Of a stretch of 64,000 nucleotides of DNA, positions 43,816 to 53,166 are shown in pieces. Position 1 is the stretch's first letter. Each line of letters starts with the position of its first letter. Location: positions 1 through 64,000 of the forward strand of contig NZ_QGGI01000011.1 of NCBI RefSeq assembly GCF_003148465.1, given 5' to 3'. A model generated the notes under the pieces. It was not told the origin of the DNA. It ran no database searches and saw only the letters and a list, made by a program, of their open reading frames with translations. Source of the DNA: Oceanotoga teriensis (GTDB lineage: Bacteria; Thermotogota; Thermotogae; Petrotogales; Petrotogaceae). The translations under genes and the position numbers were made by a program.

Positions 43816-44562
43816 CTATCCTTCAATCATAGAATAACCATTTTCTTCTATTTCTTTAGCCAATTCGGCACCACCAGTTGTGATTACATGACCTTGTGAA
43901 TAAACATGAACAAAATCTGGAATAACATAATTCAAAATTCTTTGATAATGAGTAATTAAAAGTATACCCATGTTCTCAGTTTTAAATTTATTTATCGATT
44001 CAGCAACTATTCTTAAAGCATCAATATCTAAACCTGAATCAATTTCATCAAGAATAGCTAATTTAGGATTTAAAAGACCCATTTGCATTATTTCACTTTT
44101 CTTTTTTTCTCCACCAGAAAAACCATTATTTACATATCTATCTAAAAATAATTTATCCAAATAAACTGTGTCAGAAAGTTCATCGATTTTTCTGCTTAAT
44201 TTCAAAGCAGATATACTATCATTTTCGTTTATATTTCTATAAGAATTTAATAAAAATTGCCTCATTTTAACTCCATCAACTTCTTCTGGTGCTTGAAAAG
44301 ACATAAATAAACCTAATTTAGCTCTTTCATCAGTAGAAAGATCAAGAATAGATTGTCCTTTAAAAAGAATATCACCTTCGAGAACTTCATATTTTGGGCT
44401 TCCCATTATAACATTTGCCAAAGTTGATTTACCAGAACCGTTAGGCCCCATTATTGCATGAATTTCTCCAGAATTAATAGTTAAATTTACACCTTTTAAT
44501 ATTACATTACCATCTTCTACTACACTAGCCTTTAAATCTCTCACTTCTAATATTTTTTCCAT
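43816..44562 (-). CDS. sufC: Fe-S assembly ATPase SufC
   Basis: SufC is the ABC-type ATPase of the SufBCD complex. The 248-residue protein has Walker A GPNGSGKST near 39-47, the SufC-typical Q-loop region FMSFQAPEEVDGV, signature FSGGEKKKSEI and Walker B AILDEIDSGLDIDA. It is the promoter-proximal gene of sufCBDSU, behind a TTGACT/TAGAAT promoter, with GAGGAGG before the ATG. Confidence 0.96.
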   Translation of the reverse strand: MEKILEVRDLKASVVEDGNVILKGVNLTINSGEIHAIMGPNGSGKSTLANVIMGSPKYEVLEGDILFKGQSILDLSTDERAKLGLFMSFQAPEEVDGVKMRQFLLNSYRNINENDSISALKLSRKIDELSDTVYLDKLFLDRYVNNGFSGGEKKKSEIMQMGLLNPKLAILDEIDSGLDIDALRIVAESINKFKTENMGILLITHYQRILNYVIPDFVHVYSQGHVITTGGAELAKEIEENGYSMIEG

Positions 44563-44620
44563 TTAAATGCCTCCTCACAAACATTCAAATCAGATTGTTT
44601 TTGTTGTATATGTTAATTAA

Positions 44621-44650
44621 ATTCTACCATAAAAGTCAGAATTAAGTCAA
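44621..44650 (-). promoter_or_regulatory. Promoter of the suf operon
   Basis: On the minus strand TTGACT (44650-44645), an 18-bp spacer and TAGAAT (44626-44621). The rest of the gap to 44788 is AT-rich; a plus-strand TATAAT at 44744-44749 may serve the next gene. Confidence 0.65.
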
Positions 44651-44788
44651 ATTAAATATGATATTTTTTGTAAAGATTATATATAAAAAAAATTAATAAA
44701 AAAAATCAAAAAAATATGAAACATTTTTTTAAATGAAAAATGATATAATATACAATGACAAGATGTCTTCTTATAGGGGTGAGATAGC

Positions 44789-45376
44789 ATGTATAGAAAG
44801 ATGAGCATAGAAAATTTTAATGAAAAATTGAACCAAAAAACTCATATTCCAGGTGGTGGGGCAGTTGCGGCTATTGTAGGGTCTTTAGCGGCATCTTTAA
44901 GCGGAATGGTTGCCCAATATACACTTGAAAATGAAAAATATGAACAACATGAAAGTAAAGTAGAAAAAGCTTTAGAAAAACTGATACATATATCCGATGT
45001 TTTAATGGACTGTGCAGACGAAGATTCAAGAGCTTTTGATAAGGTTTCAAAAGCTTATAAAGGCATAGGGGATAAAGATTTAGCATTGAGAGAAGCTGCC
45101 TTAGTTTCGGCTAAAATATCGAAATTAGGATATGAAATAATGGAAATCTCTTATATGTTATACAAATATGGAAATAAAAACCTTAAATCGGATGCACAAA
45201 TTTCTTGTTATCTTGGATATTCTGTTTATAACTCTGGATTAATACTTGTAAAAGTTAATGCTAAAAGTATTAAAGACAAAGAAATAAAAGAAAAAATAGT
45301 TGGAGATATAGATAAAATAATTATAACTGCTGACAAATTGTTAAAAGATATTAGAAAAGAAATAGATATCGATTAA
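44789..45376 (+). CDS. Cyclodeaminase/cyclohydrolase family protein (FTCD_C)
   Basis: The 195-residue helical protein has the family signature THIPGGGAVAAIVGSLAASL (residues about 18-37) and the DCADEDSRAFDKV segment near 72-84. Members are formiminotetrahydrofolate cyclodeaminases or methenyltetrahydrofolate cyclohydrolases, so a role in one-carbon folate metabolism is likely; the exact reaction is not readable. TAGGGGTGAG lies upstream of ATG 44789. It stands alone between the suf operon (divergent) and tgt. Confidence 0.85.
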   Translation: MYRKMSIENFNEKLNQKTHIPGGGAVAAIVGSLAASLSGMVAQYTLENEKYEQHESKVEKALEKLIHISDVLMDCADEDSRAFDKVSKAYKGIGDKDLALREAALVSAKISKLGYEIMEISYMLYKYGNKNLKSDAQISCYLGYSVYNSGLILVKVNAKSIKDKEIKEKIVGDIDKIIITADKLLKDIRKEIDID

Positions 45377-45427
45377 AAGTTAGAAATATTACGTATATTA
45401 CAACGTAAGTTATAAAATAAAAATTAC

Positions 45428-45497
45428 AAGGAGGGTAGACGTTATAGTAAAACATGTAATATTATAAAATAAAAAAATTTTATAAGTTTTACATAAC
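45428..45497 (+). promoter_or_regulatory. tgt leader with remote Shine-Dalgarno, start-stop element and long hairpin
   Basis: AAGGAGGG (45428-45435) lies 77 bases upstream of the tgt start, which has no ribosome-binding site of its own. Between them GTTATAGTAAAAC (45441-45453) pairs imperfectly with GTTTTACATAAC (45486-45497), and inside it TTATAAAAT pairs with ATTTTATAA around AAAAAA. An ATG-TAA start-stop pair occurs at 45454-45459. Folding would bring the Shine-Dalgarno to about 20 nt from the ATG. Confidence 0.45.
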
Positions 45498-45512
45498 GAT
45501 TTTAAATAATTA

Positions 45513-46634
45513 ATGTCAAAAATAAAATATGAACTACTACATGTTGATAAATACTCAAAAGCGAGAAGAGGAAGAATACATACCCCACATGGTATTATAG
45601 AAACACCTGTTTTTATGCCTGTTGGTACTAATTCAACAGTTAAAGGATTAACAAATGATCAAATAAAAAATATAGATTCTGAAATAATACTTTCAAATGC
45701 TTTTCATCTTTTTTTAAGACCTGGAATGGAAATAATGAAAGATTTTGAAGGTATACATAATTTTATGAATTGGAATAAACCTTTATTAACTGATAGCGGA
45801 GGATTTCAAGTTTTTTCTTTAAAGGATAGAAAAATATCAGAAGAAGGAGTGCTATTCAGATCCCCTCTTGATGGATCAAAAATAATGATGACTCCTGAGA
45901 AATCTATGGAAATCCAACAAACAATAGGTTCGGATATAGCAATGGCATTTGATGAATGTGTAAATGCTAAATGGGGATATGAATACATGAAAGATTCGGT
46001 TGATAGAACTTATAGATGGGCAAAACGCTCATTTGAAGCACATAAAAAAGAAAATCAATCACTTTTTGGAATTGTTCAAGGCGGCTTATTTAGCGATTTA
46101 AGACAAAGAAGTTTAGAGCAAATAACTTCTATACCATTTGACGGATTTGCACTTGGAGGTCTTGCAGTAGGGGAAAAATATCAAGAATCAGAAAAAGTGT
46201 TAAAAGAATTTGGTGATAAACTTCCAAAAGATAAACCTAGGTATATAATGGGTATAGGATCACCAACCATGATGTTTTTATCTGTAGAAAATGGAATGGA
46301 TATGTTCGATTGTGTATTACCAACGAGAATGGGAAGACATGGTACAGCATTAACTTGGAATGGAAAATTAAACTTGAAATCGGCAAAAAATAAATTTGAT
46401 CATAGTCCTATAGAAAATGATTGTAATTGTTATGCTTGCAAAAATCATACAAGAGGATATATAAATCATCTCTTAAAAAGAGATGAAATGTTGGGTAAAA
46501 CTTTAATATCTATACATAATCTATACTTTAACATACACCTTATACATAAAATGAGAGAAGCGATAGAAAATGATTCTTTTTTAGATTTCAAAAAAGAATT
46601 TTTTTCAAATTCGTCATATCCTTTACAAAATTAA
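45513..46634 (+). CDS. tgt: tRNA-guanine transglycosylase (queuine/preQ1 tRNA-ribosyltransferase)
   Basis: Tgt exchanges G34 of GUN-anticodon tRNAs for preQ1 on the way to queuosine. The 373-residue protein has the catalytic aspartate of LTDSGGFQVFSL near 90-101, the second aspartate in MFDCVLPTRMGRHG near 264, and the zinc ligands CNCYACKNHTRGY plus a later histidine. An in-frame stop lies just upstream and the N-terminus aligns with the family, so ATG 45513 is the start despite having no Shine-Dalgarno. It fits with queT and its preQ1 riboswitch at 6215. Confidence 0.95.
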   Translation: MSKIKYELLHVDKYSKARRGRIHTPHGIIETPVFMPVGTNSTVKGLTNDQIKNIDSEIILSNAFHLFLRPGMEIMKDFEGIHNFMNWNKPLLTDSGGFQVFSLKDRKISEEGVLFRSPLDGSKIMMTPEKSMEIQQTIGSDIAMAFDECVNAKWGYEYMKDSVDRTYRWAKRSFEAHKKENQSLFGIVQGGLFSDLRQRSLEQITSIPFDGFALGGLAVGEKYQESEKVLKEFGDKLPKDKPRYIMGIGSPTMMFLSVENGMDMFDCVLPTRMGRHGTALTWNGKLNLKSAKNKFDHSPIENDCNCYACKNHTRGYINHLLKRDEMLGKTLISIHNLYFNIHLIHKMREAIENDSFLDFKKEFFSNSSYPLQN

Positions 46635-46644
46635 AAAAATTCAA

Positions 46645-46679
46645 AAAAAACAATCGGGCTTATGTCCGATTGTTTTTTT
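46645..46679 (+). terminator. Terminator of tgt
   Basis: AAAAAACAATCGG pairs with CCGATTGTTTTTT around an 8-nt loop, with the T-run in the stem's 3' side. Short upstream and downstream extensions also pair. Confidence 0.88.
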
Positions 46680-46787
46680 GAATTTAAATAAACTGTTATG
46701 AATGATATTCATCTCTAATTAATTTTTAATAAAATTAATATATAATAACTATATATTGACTAAAATATGATTTAATGGGTGATAAAA

Positions 46788-47147
46788 ATGAAAATAGAAA
46801 AAATAATCTGGAGAGTAATATTTATTATATACATTACTCTTATTTTTTATTTATCTTTAAGTAAGCCAATAATACCATACTCTACTTTTAAATATGAAGA
46901 TAAAATAATTCATTTTATAGCTTATTTTATAAGTTCAGACCTATTTTTTATGGCTTTTAAAAATACAAAAAGAAAAATTTTATTCAGTATTTCGATAATA
47001 TTATATATATCTTTTCCAATAATAACCGAATATATACAATCTTTATCAAAATATCATATATTTAGTTATTATGATATGATAGCAAGTCTTGGAGGTTTAT
47101 TTTTTGGAATGATATTTTTTCTTATAAAAAATAAAGCCTTCAAGTAA
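46788..47147 (+). CDS. VanZ-like membrane protein
   Basis: The 119-residue protein has about four membrane segments and the VanZ-family pattern: SLSKP after the first helix, DKIIHFIAYF near 40-49, and a late segment ITEYIQSL..YYDMIASLGGLFFG. The function of stand-alone VanZ proteins is unclear. ATG 46788 is preferred over GTG 46779 because GGGTGAT then serves as the ribosome-binding site. It lies between the tgt terminator and the TPR gene. Confidence 0.78.
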   Translation: MKIEKIIWRVIFIIYITLIFYLSLSKPIIPYSTFKYEDKIIHFIAYFISSDLFFMAFKNTKRKILFSISIILYISFPIITEYIQSLSKYHIFSYYDMIASLGGLFFGMIFFLIKNKAFK

Positions 47148-47195
47148 AAATATCATTAAAATATTATGCTATAATTTCTTTTGGAGGTGTACAAT

Positions 47196-48968
47196 TTGAA
47201 AAAAATAAAATATGCTATAGTATATCTTAACATAGAACCAAATTATGCTAAATTACATAATTTACCAGTAAAATTACCAATTCTCGCGGAAGATTTTTAT
47301 AAAGCAAAAAATGAAAATAAAATACCTTTAGACATAATAATAAGAGGACTTGAAGCTCAAATAAATGTAAAAAAAGATGAATATTATTCGAGTTATTTAG
47401 TTTATCATTATTATGAAATGTTTAAACAATTGATGAATAAAGAAGATTTTGAATTAGCTTACAAATATTTATTAAAAGCTAAAGAAATTTTACATGATTA
47501 TAGATTTCATTTTTATTCCGGTTTATATTATGCAAAACTCGGAAATGAAGAAATTGCAGAATTAGAATTAAAACAATCCATAAGTGAAAAAAAAGATTTT
47601 GCTTATGGATACTTTGAGCTTGGAAATTTAATGTATTTCAGAAAGATTTATGATGAAGCTGTCGATTATTACATAAAAGCTATAGAATCAGATAAAGAAT
47701 TTTCGCTAGCATACCTAAAAATAGGAGATATATTCGCAGAAAATGGAAGATATGAACAGGCAATAGAAAACTACTTTAAAGTTATTAAATTAGATTCTCA
47801 ATTTATTCCAGTTTATCAAAGATTAGGAGTAATCTATAATCAACTAGAAAGATATAAAGATGCTTATCTAATACATAAAAAAGCATTGGAAATAGATAGA
47901 AACAATTATGAAATTTATTATAATAATTCATATAGTTTATCAAAACTTGGCAGACATTTAGATGCCATAAAAAATTTAGAAAAGGCACTTACTATAAAAG
48001 AAACGGATTTTATTCTTCATGAATTATCCTTAGAATACAAAAATATAGGAGAGTTTATAAAAGCTATAAATGCAGAAGAAAAAGCTTTAAAACTTTCAAG
48101 TGATGAAAACAAAAATCTAATATATTTAACACTTTTAAAATTATATACAATAATTGAAGATGAAGAAAATGTAATAAAAAATTATAACAAACTTAAAAAT
48201 ACTGATTTACAAATACCTTCAAAATCACTTTTGATGTTTTTTTACCTTTCAAAAGGAGATATAGAAAATACAGAAAAGATTTTAAGCAAACTAAATAAAG
48301 AAGGACTATTTTTAAGTTTACCATTAAGATTAGACAAAATAGATACTTATTTAGAAAAATTAGAAAGTTATACAGATTTGGCAGTTGAAAAAGCTTTATT
48401 AGAAAGTTTTGATGATGATGGAATGATAGATGCCAAAATTCTTTCAGAAAAATTATCAGAAAATGGATTAAAAGGAGAATATATAGGTTGGTTAAAAGAA
48501 CCTTTAGATAAAACATCTAAATTAAAACCATTAGGATTAAAAGTAATAATAAATGCTCTATACTTATCTGGATTCAACTATGGATTATCAGAAAGAGTAG
48601 AATCAACACTTTCAAAATACTTATGGAAAGATAATTATGGATTAGCTTTTTCAAAAGTTCTTTTAAGATACTATCAAAATAGAGTTTTTGGAGAGCAAAG
48701 TAATTTAGAAAATTTTATAGAAGAAATAATAGAAGAAATAAAAGATTTAAACTATAAATTTTCTAAAATAATTTCGGAATATGAAACATATATATTGGAC
48801 TTTGATTCTATTTTAGAATCGAATATGAAAACATTTGAAGATGCTTTATACATATTTTTATCAGCTATGAGATTTGATTTAAGTATTGAGGAAATAGAAA
48901 ATCAAAAATTCAAAAATGAAGAAGTAAAGGATTTAATAATGTTTGTAGCAAAGTTAAACAGATTATAA
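47196..48968 (+). CDS. TPR-repeat protein
   Basis: The 590-residue soluble protein carries about eight to ten tetratricopeptide repeats from residue 75 to 330, with clear TPR consensus such as YGYFELGNLMYFRKIYDEAV and AYLKIGDIFAENGRYEQAI. The C-terminal half is helical without recognisable repeats. There is no signal peptide, so it is cytoplasmic. The start is TTG 47196 with GGAGGTG six bases upstream; the Leu/Ile-rich N-terminal strand follows. It is 12 bp from the large secreted-protein gene, suggesting a shared role, perhaps as an assembly scaffold. That is inference. Confidence 0.8.
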   Translation: MKKIKYAIVYLNIEPNYAKLHNLPVKLPILAEDFYKAKNENKIPLDIIIRGLEAQINVKKDEYYSSYLVYHYYEMFKQLMNKEDFELAYKYLLKAKEILHDYRFHFYSGLYYAKLGNEEIAELELKQSISEKKDFAYGYFELGNLMYFRKIYDEAVDYYIKAIESDKEFSLAYLKIGDIFAENGRYEQAIENYFKVIKLDSQFIPVYQRLGVIYNQLERYKDAYLIHKKALEIDRNNYEIYYNNSYSLSKLGRHLDAIKNLEKALTIKETDFILHELSLEYKNIGEFIKAINAEEKALKLSSDENKNLIYLTLLKLYTIIEDEENVIKNYNKLKNTDLQIPSKSLLMFFYLSKGDIENTEKILSKLNKEGLFLSLPLRLDKIDTYLEKLESYTDLAVEKALLESFDDDGMIDAKILSEKLSENGLKGEYIGWLKEPLDKTSKLKPLGLKVIINALYLSGFNYGLSERVESTLSKYLWKDNYGLAFSKVLLRYYQNRVFGEQSNLENFIEEIIEEIKDLNYKFSKIISEYETYILDFDSILESNMKTFEDALYIFLSAMRFDLSIEEIENQKFKNEEVKDLIMFVAKLNRL

Positions 48969-48980
48969 GGGGTGTAAATA

Positions 48981-51900
48981 ATGAAAAAGAGCCTGTTATT
49001 TATTTTAATATTTATTTTTAGCACAATTTCATTTTCTTCAATAAAAGCAGTAATGCCAAAAAATAATCAAGAAGAAGTTGATTTAAAAATAATATTTAAA
49101 TGGAGTTATGAAAGTGATCAAAATGATAAAAAAGTTAAATTTAGATTGTATATATCAGAAAATCCAAATATAAAAGAAGAGGATTTAAAATTAAATAATC
49201 TTTTTTCAAACTTTTATGCAGGCGATGTTTTAAAACCCCAAACAACGTATTATTGGAAAATAGAAGCATTATCTGAAGGGAAAGTTATAGATAGTCAAAC
49301 TTTTAGATTCAAAACAAGAGAATTACAAAATGGAGACATATATCAAATATTTTTTGAAAATTATAAAAGTTTAATACCATATGGAAAATATTTTATAGGT
49401 ATAAACAATGATTCATTTGAAATAATAGATGAAAATAAAAATAAAATAAAAACAATAAATGTTAAAGGAATAATAGAGAATATATATAAAAAAGAGATAA
49501 TTTATATAAAAACTAAAGAAAAATTATATTTATTATATCCAGATATGATAATAAAAGAATTTAATTTTGATAAAAAAATAATAAAAGTAAATGAAGAGAC
49601 TTATATAACAACAAAAAACGAAATATATGAAATAAAAAGTAATAAAATAGAGAAAATATATAGTTCACGTGAAAATATCATAGATACAAAAATATTTGAT
49701 CAGCACATAATAATAGCTTTAAAAAATAAAATACAAATATTAGACTTTGATATGAAAAATATAAAAGAAATAAATTTTAAAGAAGAAATACAACAAATCC
49801 TTACATCAAAAAATAAAATATTTATTATAACAAAAGACTATATACAAGAACTCGACAAAAATTATGATGAAATAAAAAGACTAAACTTTAAAATATCTTC
49901 GGATAAACTAAATAGAAAGTATTATATACACAGTGAAAACATGATAATTCTTGCTGGAAATAATACATTACAAATTTATAATGAAAAATTAGAATTGATA
50001 AAAAACATAAATTATGAAGAAAAATACGATTATTTTATATCTTTAAATGAAGATAAATATGTGTTAATAGGAGAAAAAATAAAAGCTTTTGATAATAACA
50101 ATAAAAACATATGGTCTTATTCTTCAATAAGCCCATTAACTCCTATATCAAAACCATATAAAGATGGATCTTTGATATCAATAGGAATAACAGACTATGT
50201 TGACAGATATATAATATTTTTTGAAGAAGATATAACAAATGAAACAAACTATAAAAAAGTAATACAAAAAATAGAACAGGATTCAAATGAAAAAGAAAAT
50301 CAAACAAAATTTGAAAACACAGAAGAAAAAATCCCAAAAGATACTGAAAATACTGTAGAACCTATGAAAAATGATGAAGACCTAATTAATATAGATCATA
50401 CAGAACCAGCAACTGTTGAAAATACTATAAATGAAATTACAGAAGAACCTACGCCATTAAATATAACAGAAAATGCTACAAAAATAGATCTTGAAAAAGA
50501 AATAAAAAGTTTAACTCAAAAATCAACCGAAACAACTAAAGAATCAACGATAACTAATTTTACTAAACCAGCCACAAAAATTGATAATATAAAAGAACCA
50601 AATATATTTGAACAAATATTTGGATTAGTTCCAAAATATGATTATAAAATAAATTTTGATTATGATGAAATAGATGAAAAACAAATAAAAATTACTTGGG
50701 ATGGAACACCTATTACAGATAATTTTATAATCGAACTCAATGATAACAAAATTTTAAATACAGTAACTACAGAGTCAACTGAAGCTACATTGACTTTAGA
50801 AAAAAATAAAAATTATAATTTAAAATTATTTACTATAAAAGACGGAAAAAAAATAAACTTAGATTCTAAAGATTTTAAAACTACAAACTTTCAAAAAACG
50901 GTCATATTAGATAAACTATACGATGAATATGCTTATAAAGTAGTATCAGATGAAAATAATTTTTACATTGCAGGTTATGAATCAAGAGATTCATGGAAAG
51001 CAAAAATAATAAAAATAAATAAAAATTTAAAAGAAAAAAAAGAATACATATTTGGTGGAGATGGTACAGATTTCTTTAAAGATATAATAATTACAAAAGA
51101 TGCATCAGAGAATGCAAATTTAGTAGCTATTGGAGATACATCATCAAAAGGCTTAAATGGAGATGCTTATATAGTTTCTATAACTTCAGATGGAACTATA
51201 AATTATGAAATAAATTATGGTGATTTTGGAAGAGATAGTGGAATATCTATTTCTAATATAGACGACGAAAGTTATGTTGTATCCGGTAACTTTTTTACGA
51301 ATAATAGATTAACAGATATCTTTGTATCAAAATATACAAAAGATGGTGCAAGAATATGGACAAATAACTTTGGTGGAAAAAATTTAGAAATCGCCAACTC
51401 AGTTGTTAATAATTCAAATCAAGGATTTATAGTTGTAGGATATACGAGATCATTCGGATATGGAAAATTTGATATATATGCTATAAATATAGACTATTAT
51501 GGTAAAGAAAAATGGTCTAATGTGTATGGAGATGAAAATGATGATATTCCAGTTGGAACTATAAAATTGGGTAAGAAATATTACATAATATATGAAAATG
51601 AAGGCGAAGAAATATATCATAGTATTGTAGAATTAGATGAAAATAAAGGATTTGGAAATTCTTTCAAACAAAAATCAGAATACAAAGAAAAATTACTTGG
51701 AACAAAAGTAATAAATGATGAAATATATACATATGGATACAGAGAAAAAAATAATAAAAAATTAGGAATAGTTTATAAAATAAATATAGAACAGAAAAAA
51801 TTTGAAGAATTTTTAGAAATAGAACTTGATGGAGACTATCAAATAATAGGCTTGGATATACAAGATGAATATATATATACATATGGAAACATTATGACAA

Positions 51901-52016
51901 AAAGAAATACGAACAATATAGTAATAACAAGAGATATTATTCAACAAAAGAATCAAGATCAAATTCAAACAAAAGATTTAGAAGAAAAAAAGGAGATAAA
52001 AAATGGAATTATGTAG
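48981..52016 (+). CDS. Large secreted beta-propeller/fibronectin-like protein
   Basis: The 1011-residue product has a signal peptide (about 4-19), a fibronectin-III-like domain (about 20-115; PQTTYYWKIEAL), a region of short beta repeats (about 120-415), a Thr/Glu/Pro/Asn-rich low-complexity linker (about 430-545), a second Fn3-like domain (about 555-640), and a C-terminal repeat domain with SBBP-like blades (GGDGTDFFKDI, GDFGRDSGISI, GGKNLEIANSV, GDENDDIPVG). It should be extracytoplasmic, perhaps part of the toga or cell-surface sensing. It follows the TPR gene by 12 bp and overlaps the methyltransferase start. Confidence 0.75.
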   Translation: MKKSLLFILIFIFSTISFSSIKAVMPKNNQEEVDLKIIFKWSYESDQNDKKVKFRLYISENPNIKEEDLKLNNLFSNFYAGDVLKPQTTYYWKIEALSEGKVIDSQTFRFKTRELQNGDIYQIFFENYKSLIPYGKYFIGINNDSFEIIDENKNKIKTINVKGIIENIYKKEIIYIKTKEKLYLLYPDMIIKEFNFDKKIIKVNEETYITTKNEIYEIKSNKIEKIYSSRENIIDTKIFDQHIIIALKNKIQILDFDMKNIKEINFKEEIQQILTSKNKIFIITKDYIQELDKNYDEIKRLNFKISSDKLNRKYYIHSENMIILAGNNTLQIYNEKLELIKNINYEEKYDYFISLNEDKYVLIGEKIKAFDNNNKNIWSYSSISPLTPISKPYKDGSLISIGITDYVDRYIIFFEEDITNETNYKKVIQKIEQDSNEKENQTKFENTEEKIPKDTENTVEPMKNDEDLINIDHTEPATVENTINEITEEPTPLNITENATKIDLEKEIKSLTQKSTETTKESTITNFTKPATKIDNIKEPNIFEQIFGLVPKYDYKINFDYDEIDEKQIKITWDGTPITDNFIIELNDNKILNTVTTESTEATLTLEKNKNYNLKLFTIKDGKKINLDSKDFKTTNFQKTVILDKLYDEYAYKVVSDENNFYIAGYESRDSWKAKIIKINKNLKEKKEYIFGGDGTDFFKDIIITKDASENANLVAIGDTSSKGLNGDAYIVSITSDGTINYEINYGDFGRDSGISISNIDDESYVVSGNFFTNNRLTDIFVSKYTKDGARIWTNNFGGKNLEIANSVVNNSNQGFIVVGYTRSFGYGKFDIYAINIDYYGKEKWSNVYGDENDDIPVGTIKLGKKYYIIYENEGEEIYHSIVELDENKGFGNSFKQKSEYKEKLLGTKVINDEIYTYGYREKNNKKLGIVYKINIEQKKFEEFLEIELDGDYQIIGLDIQDEYIYTYGNIMTKRNTNNIVITRDIIQQKNQDQIQTKDLEEKKEIKNGIM

Positions 52017-53154
52017 TGTTTTTGGAAAATGTGGTGGTTGTGAATTCCTTGATATAGAATATGATGAACAATTAAAAAATAAAGAAAAAAAAGTTTTTGA
52101 AATATTTAAAAATCTTAATTTAAAACCAAAAAATTATCATGGGATTGTAAAATCTCCCAATACATATGAATATAGAAATAAAATGGAATATACATTTGGA
52201 AATGAATCAAAAGATGCCCCATTAAACCTTGGAATGAAAGCAAAAGGTAGAAAATTTGATGTTCATTATACCAAAGACTGCAAGCTTGTAGATGATGACT
52301 TTAACCAAATAGTAATTTTTACAAGACAGTTCTTTTTAGAAAGGGAATATACATTCAGAAATTATAGGGCTCATAAAGGGTATTTAAGGCATTTATCTGT
52401 TAGAAAAGGATTAAACACAAATGAACTATTGATAAATATAGCTACAGATCAAACTGATGAAAATGATAAGGATATAAAACTATGGGCTGAAGGAATACTA
52501 AATTTGAAACTAAAAAGTAAAATAGTATCGATTCTTCACAGTAAAACCGGAGCAAAAGGAAATGTATTAAAAGCAGACAAATTAGAAATAATATATGGAA
52601 AAGATTATTATATAGAAAAAATATTAGACTTAAAATTTAAAATAGGTCCATTTTCATTCTTTCAAACTAATACATATGGGGCAGAAAAATTATATGAAAC
52701 AGCCATTCAATATGCTGAAAACACTGATATAACATATGATTTATATTCAGGAACGGGTACAATAGCCTCATTATTATCAAAAAAATCAAAAAAAGTTTAT
52801 GCTGTTGAAATAATAAAAGAAGCAGTTGAAATGGCTAAAGAAAATGCAGAATTAAATGATATATTTAATGTTGAATTTATATGCGGAGATGTAAAAGAAG
52901 AAATAACAAAATTAGAAGGACATCCTGATTTTGTTGTACTTGATCCACCAAGAGCAGGATTAAATCCAAAAGTTTTAAAATTTTTAAAAGAACAAAAATT
53001 TAGAAAAATAATATATGTATCCTGTAACCCAGAAACACTTGCAGAAAATATAAAAGAAGTTGAAGATTTATACGATTTTCAACATTATCATTTAGTAGAT
53101 ATGTTTCCCAATACAAGGCATATAGAAAGTGTTGCAGTGCTAGAAATAAAATAG
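52003..53154 (+). CDS. rlmD: 23S rRNA (uracil-5-)-methyltransferase, RlmD/RumA type
   Basis: The 383-residue SAM enzyme methylates C5 of a uridine in RNA. Cys4, Cys10, Cys13 and a cysteine in TKDCKLV near 91 can bind a [4Fe-4S] cluster. The SAM pocket is YDLYSGTGTIA near 245, the DPPRAGL motif lies near 315, and the catalytic cysteine is in YVSCNPETL near 341. The N-terminal TRAM domain of E. coli RlmD is missing. RlmC or TrmA-like specificity cannot be ruled out. The gene overlaps the preceding one by 14 bp. Confidence 0.82.
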   Translation: MELCSVFGKCGGCEFLDIEYDEQLKNKEKKVFEIFKNLNLKPKNYHGIVKSPNTYEYRNKMEYTFGNESKDAPLNLGMKAKGRKFDVHYTKDCKLVDDDFNQIVIFTRQFFLEREYTFRNYRAHKGYLRHLSVRKGLNTNELLINIATDQTDENDKDIKLWAEGILNLKLKSKIVSILHSKTGAKGNVLKADKLEIIYGKDYYIEKILDLKFKIGPFSFFQTNTYGAEKLYETAIQYAENTDITYDLYSGTGTIASLLSKKSKKVYAVEIIKEAVEMAKENAELNDIFNVEFICGDVKEEITKLEGHPDFVVLDPPRAGLNPKVLKFLKEQKFRKIIYVSCNPETLAENIKEVEDLYDFQHYHLVDMFPNTRHIESVAVLEIK

Positions 53155-53166
53155 AGGTGGATTCTC

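Noticed and set aside
44563-44788. RNA element (such as a folate-type riboswitch) upstream of the cyclodeaminase-family gene
   Set aside because: The interval is almost pure A/T apart from the suf promoter. No GC-rich paired elements of known aptamers are present.
45428-45459. Small gene behind the AAGGAGGG site upstream of tgt
   Set aside because: The only ATG after it is followed directly by TAA, so no peptide longer than Met is possible. It is reported as a leader element instead.
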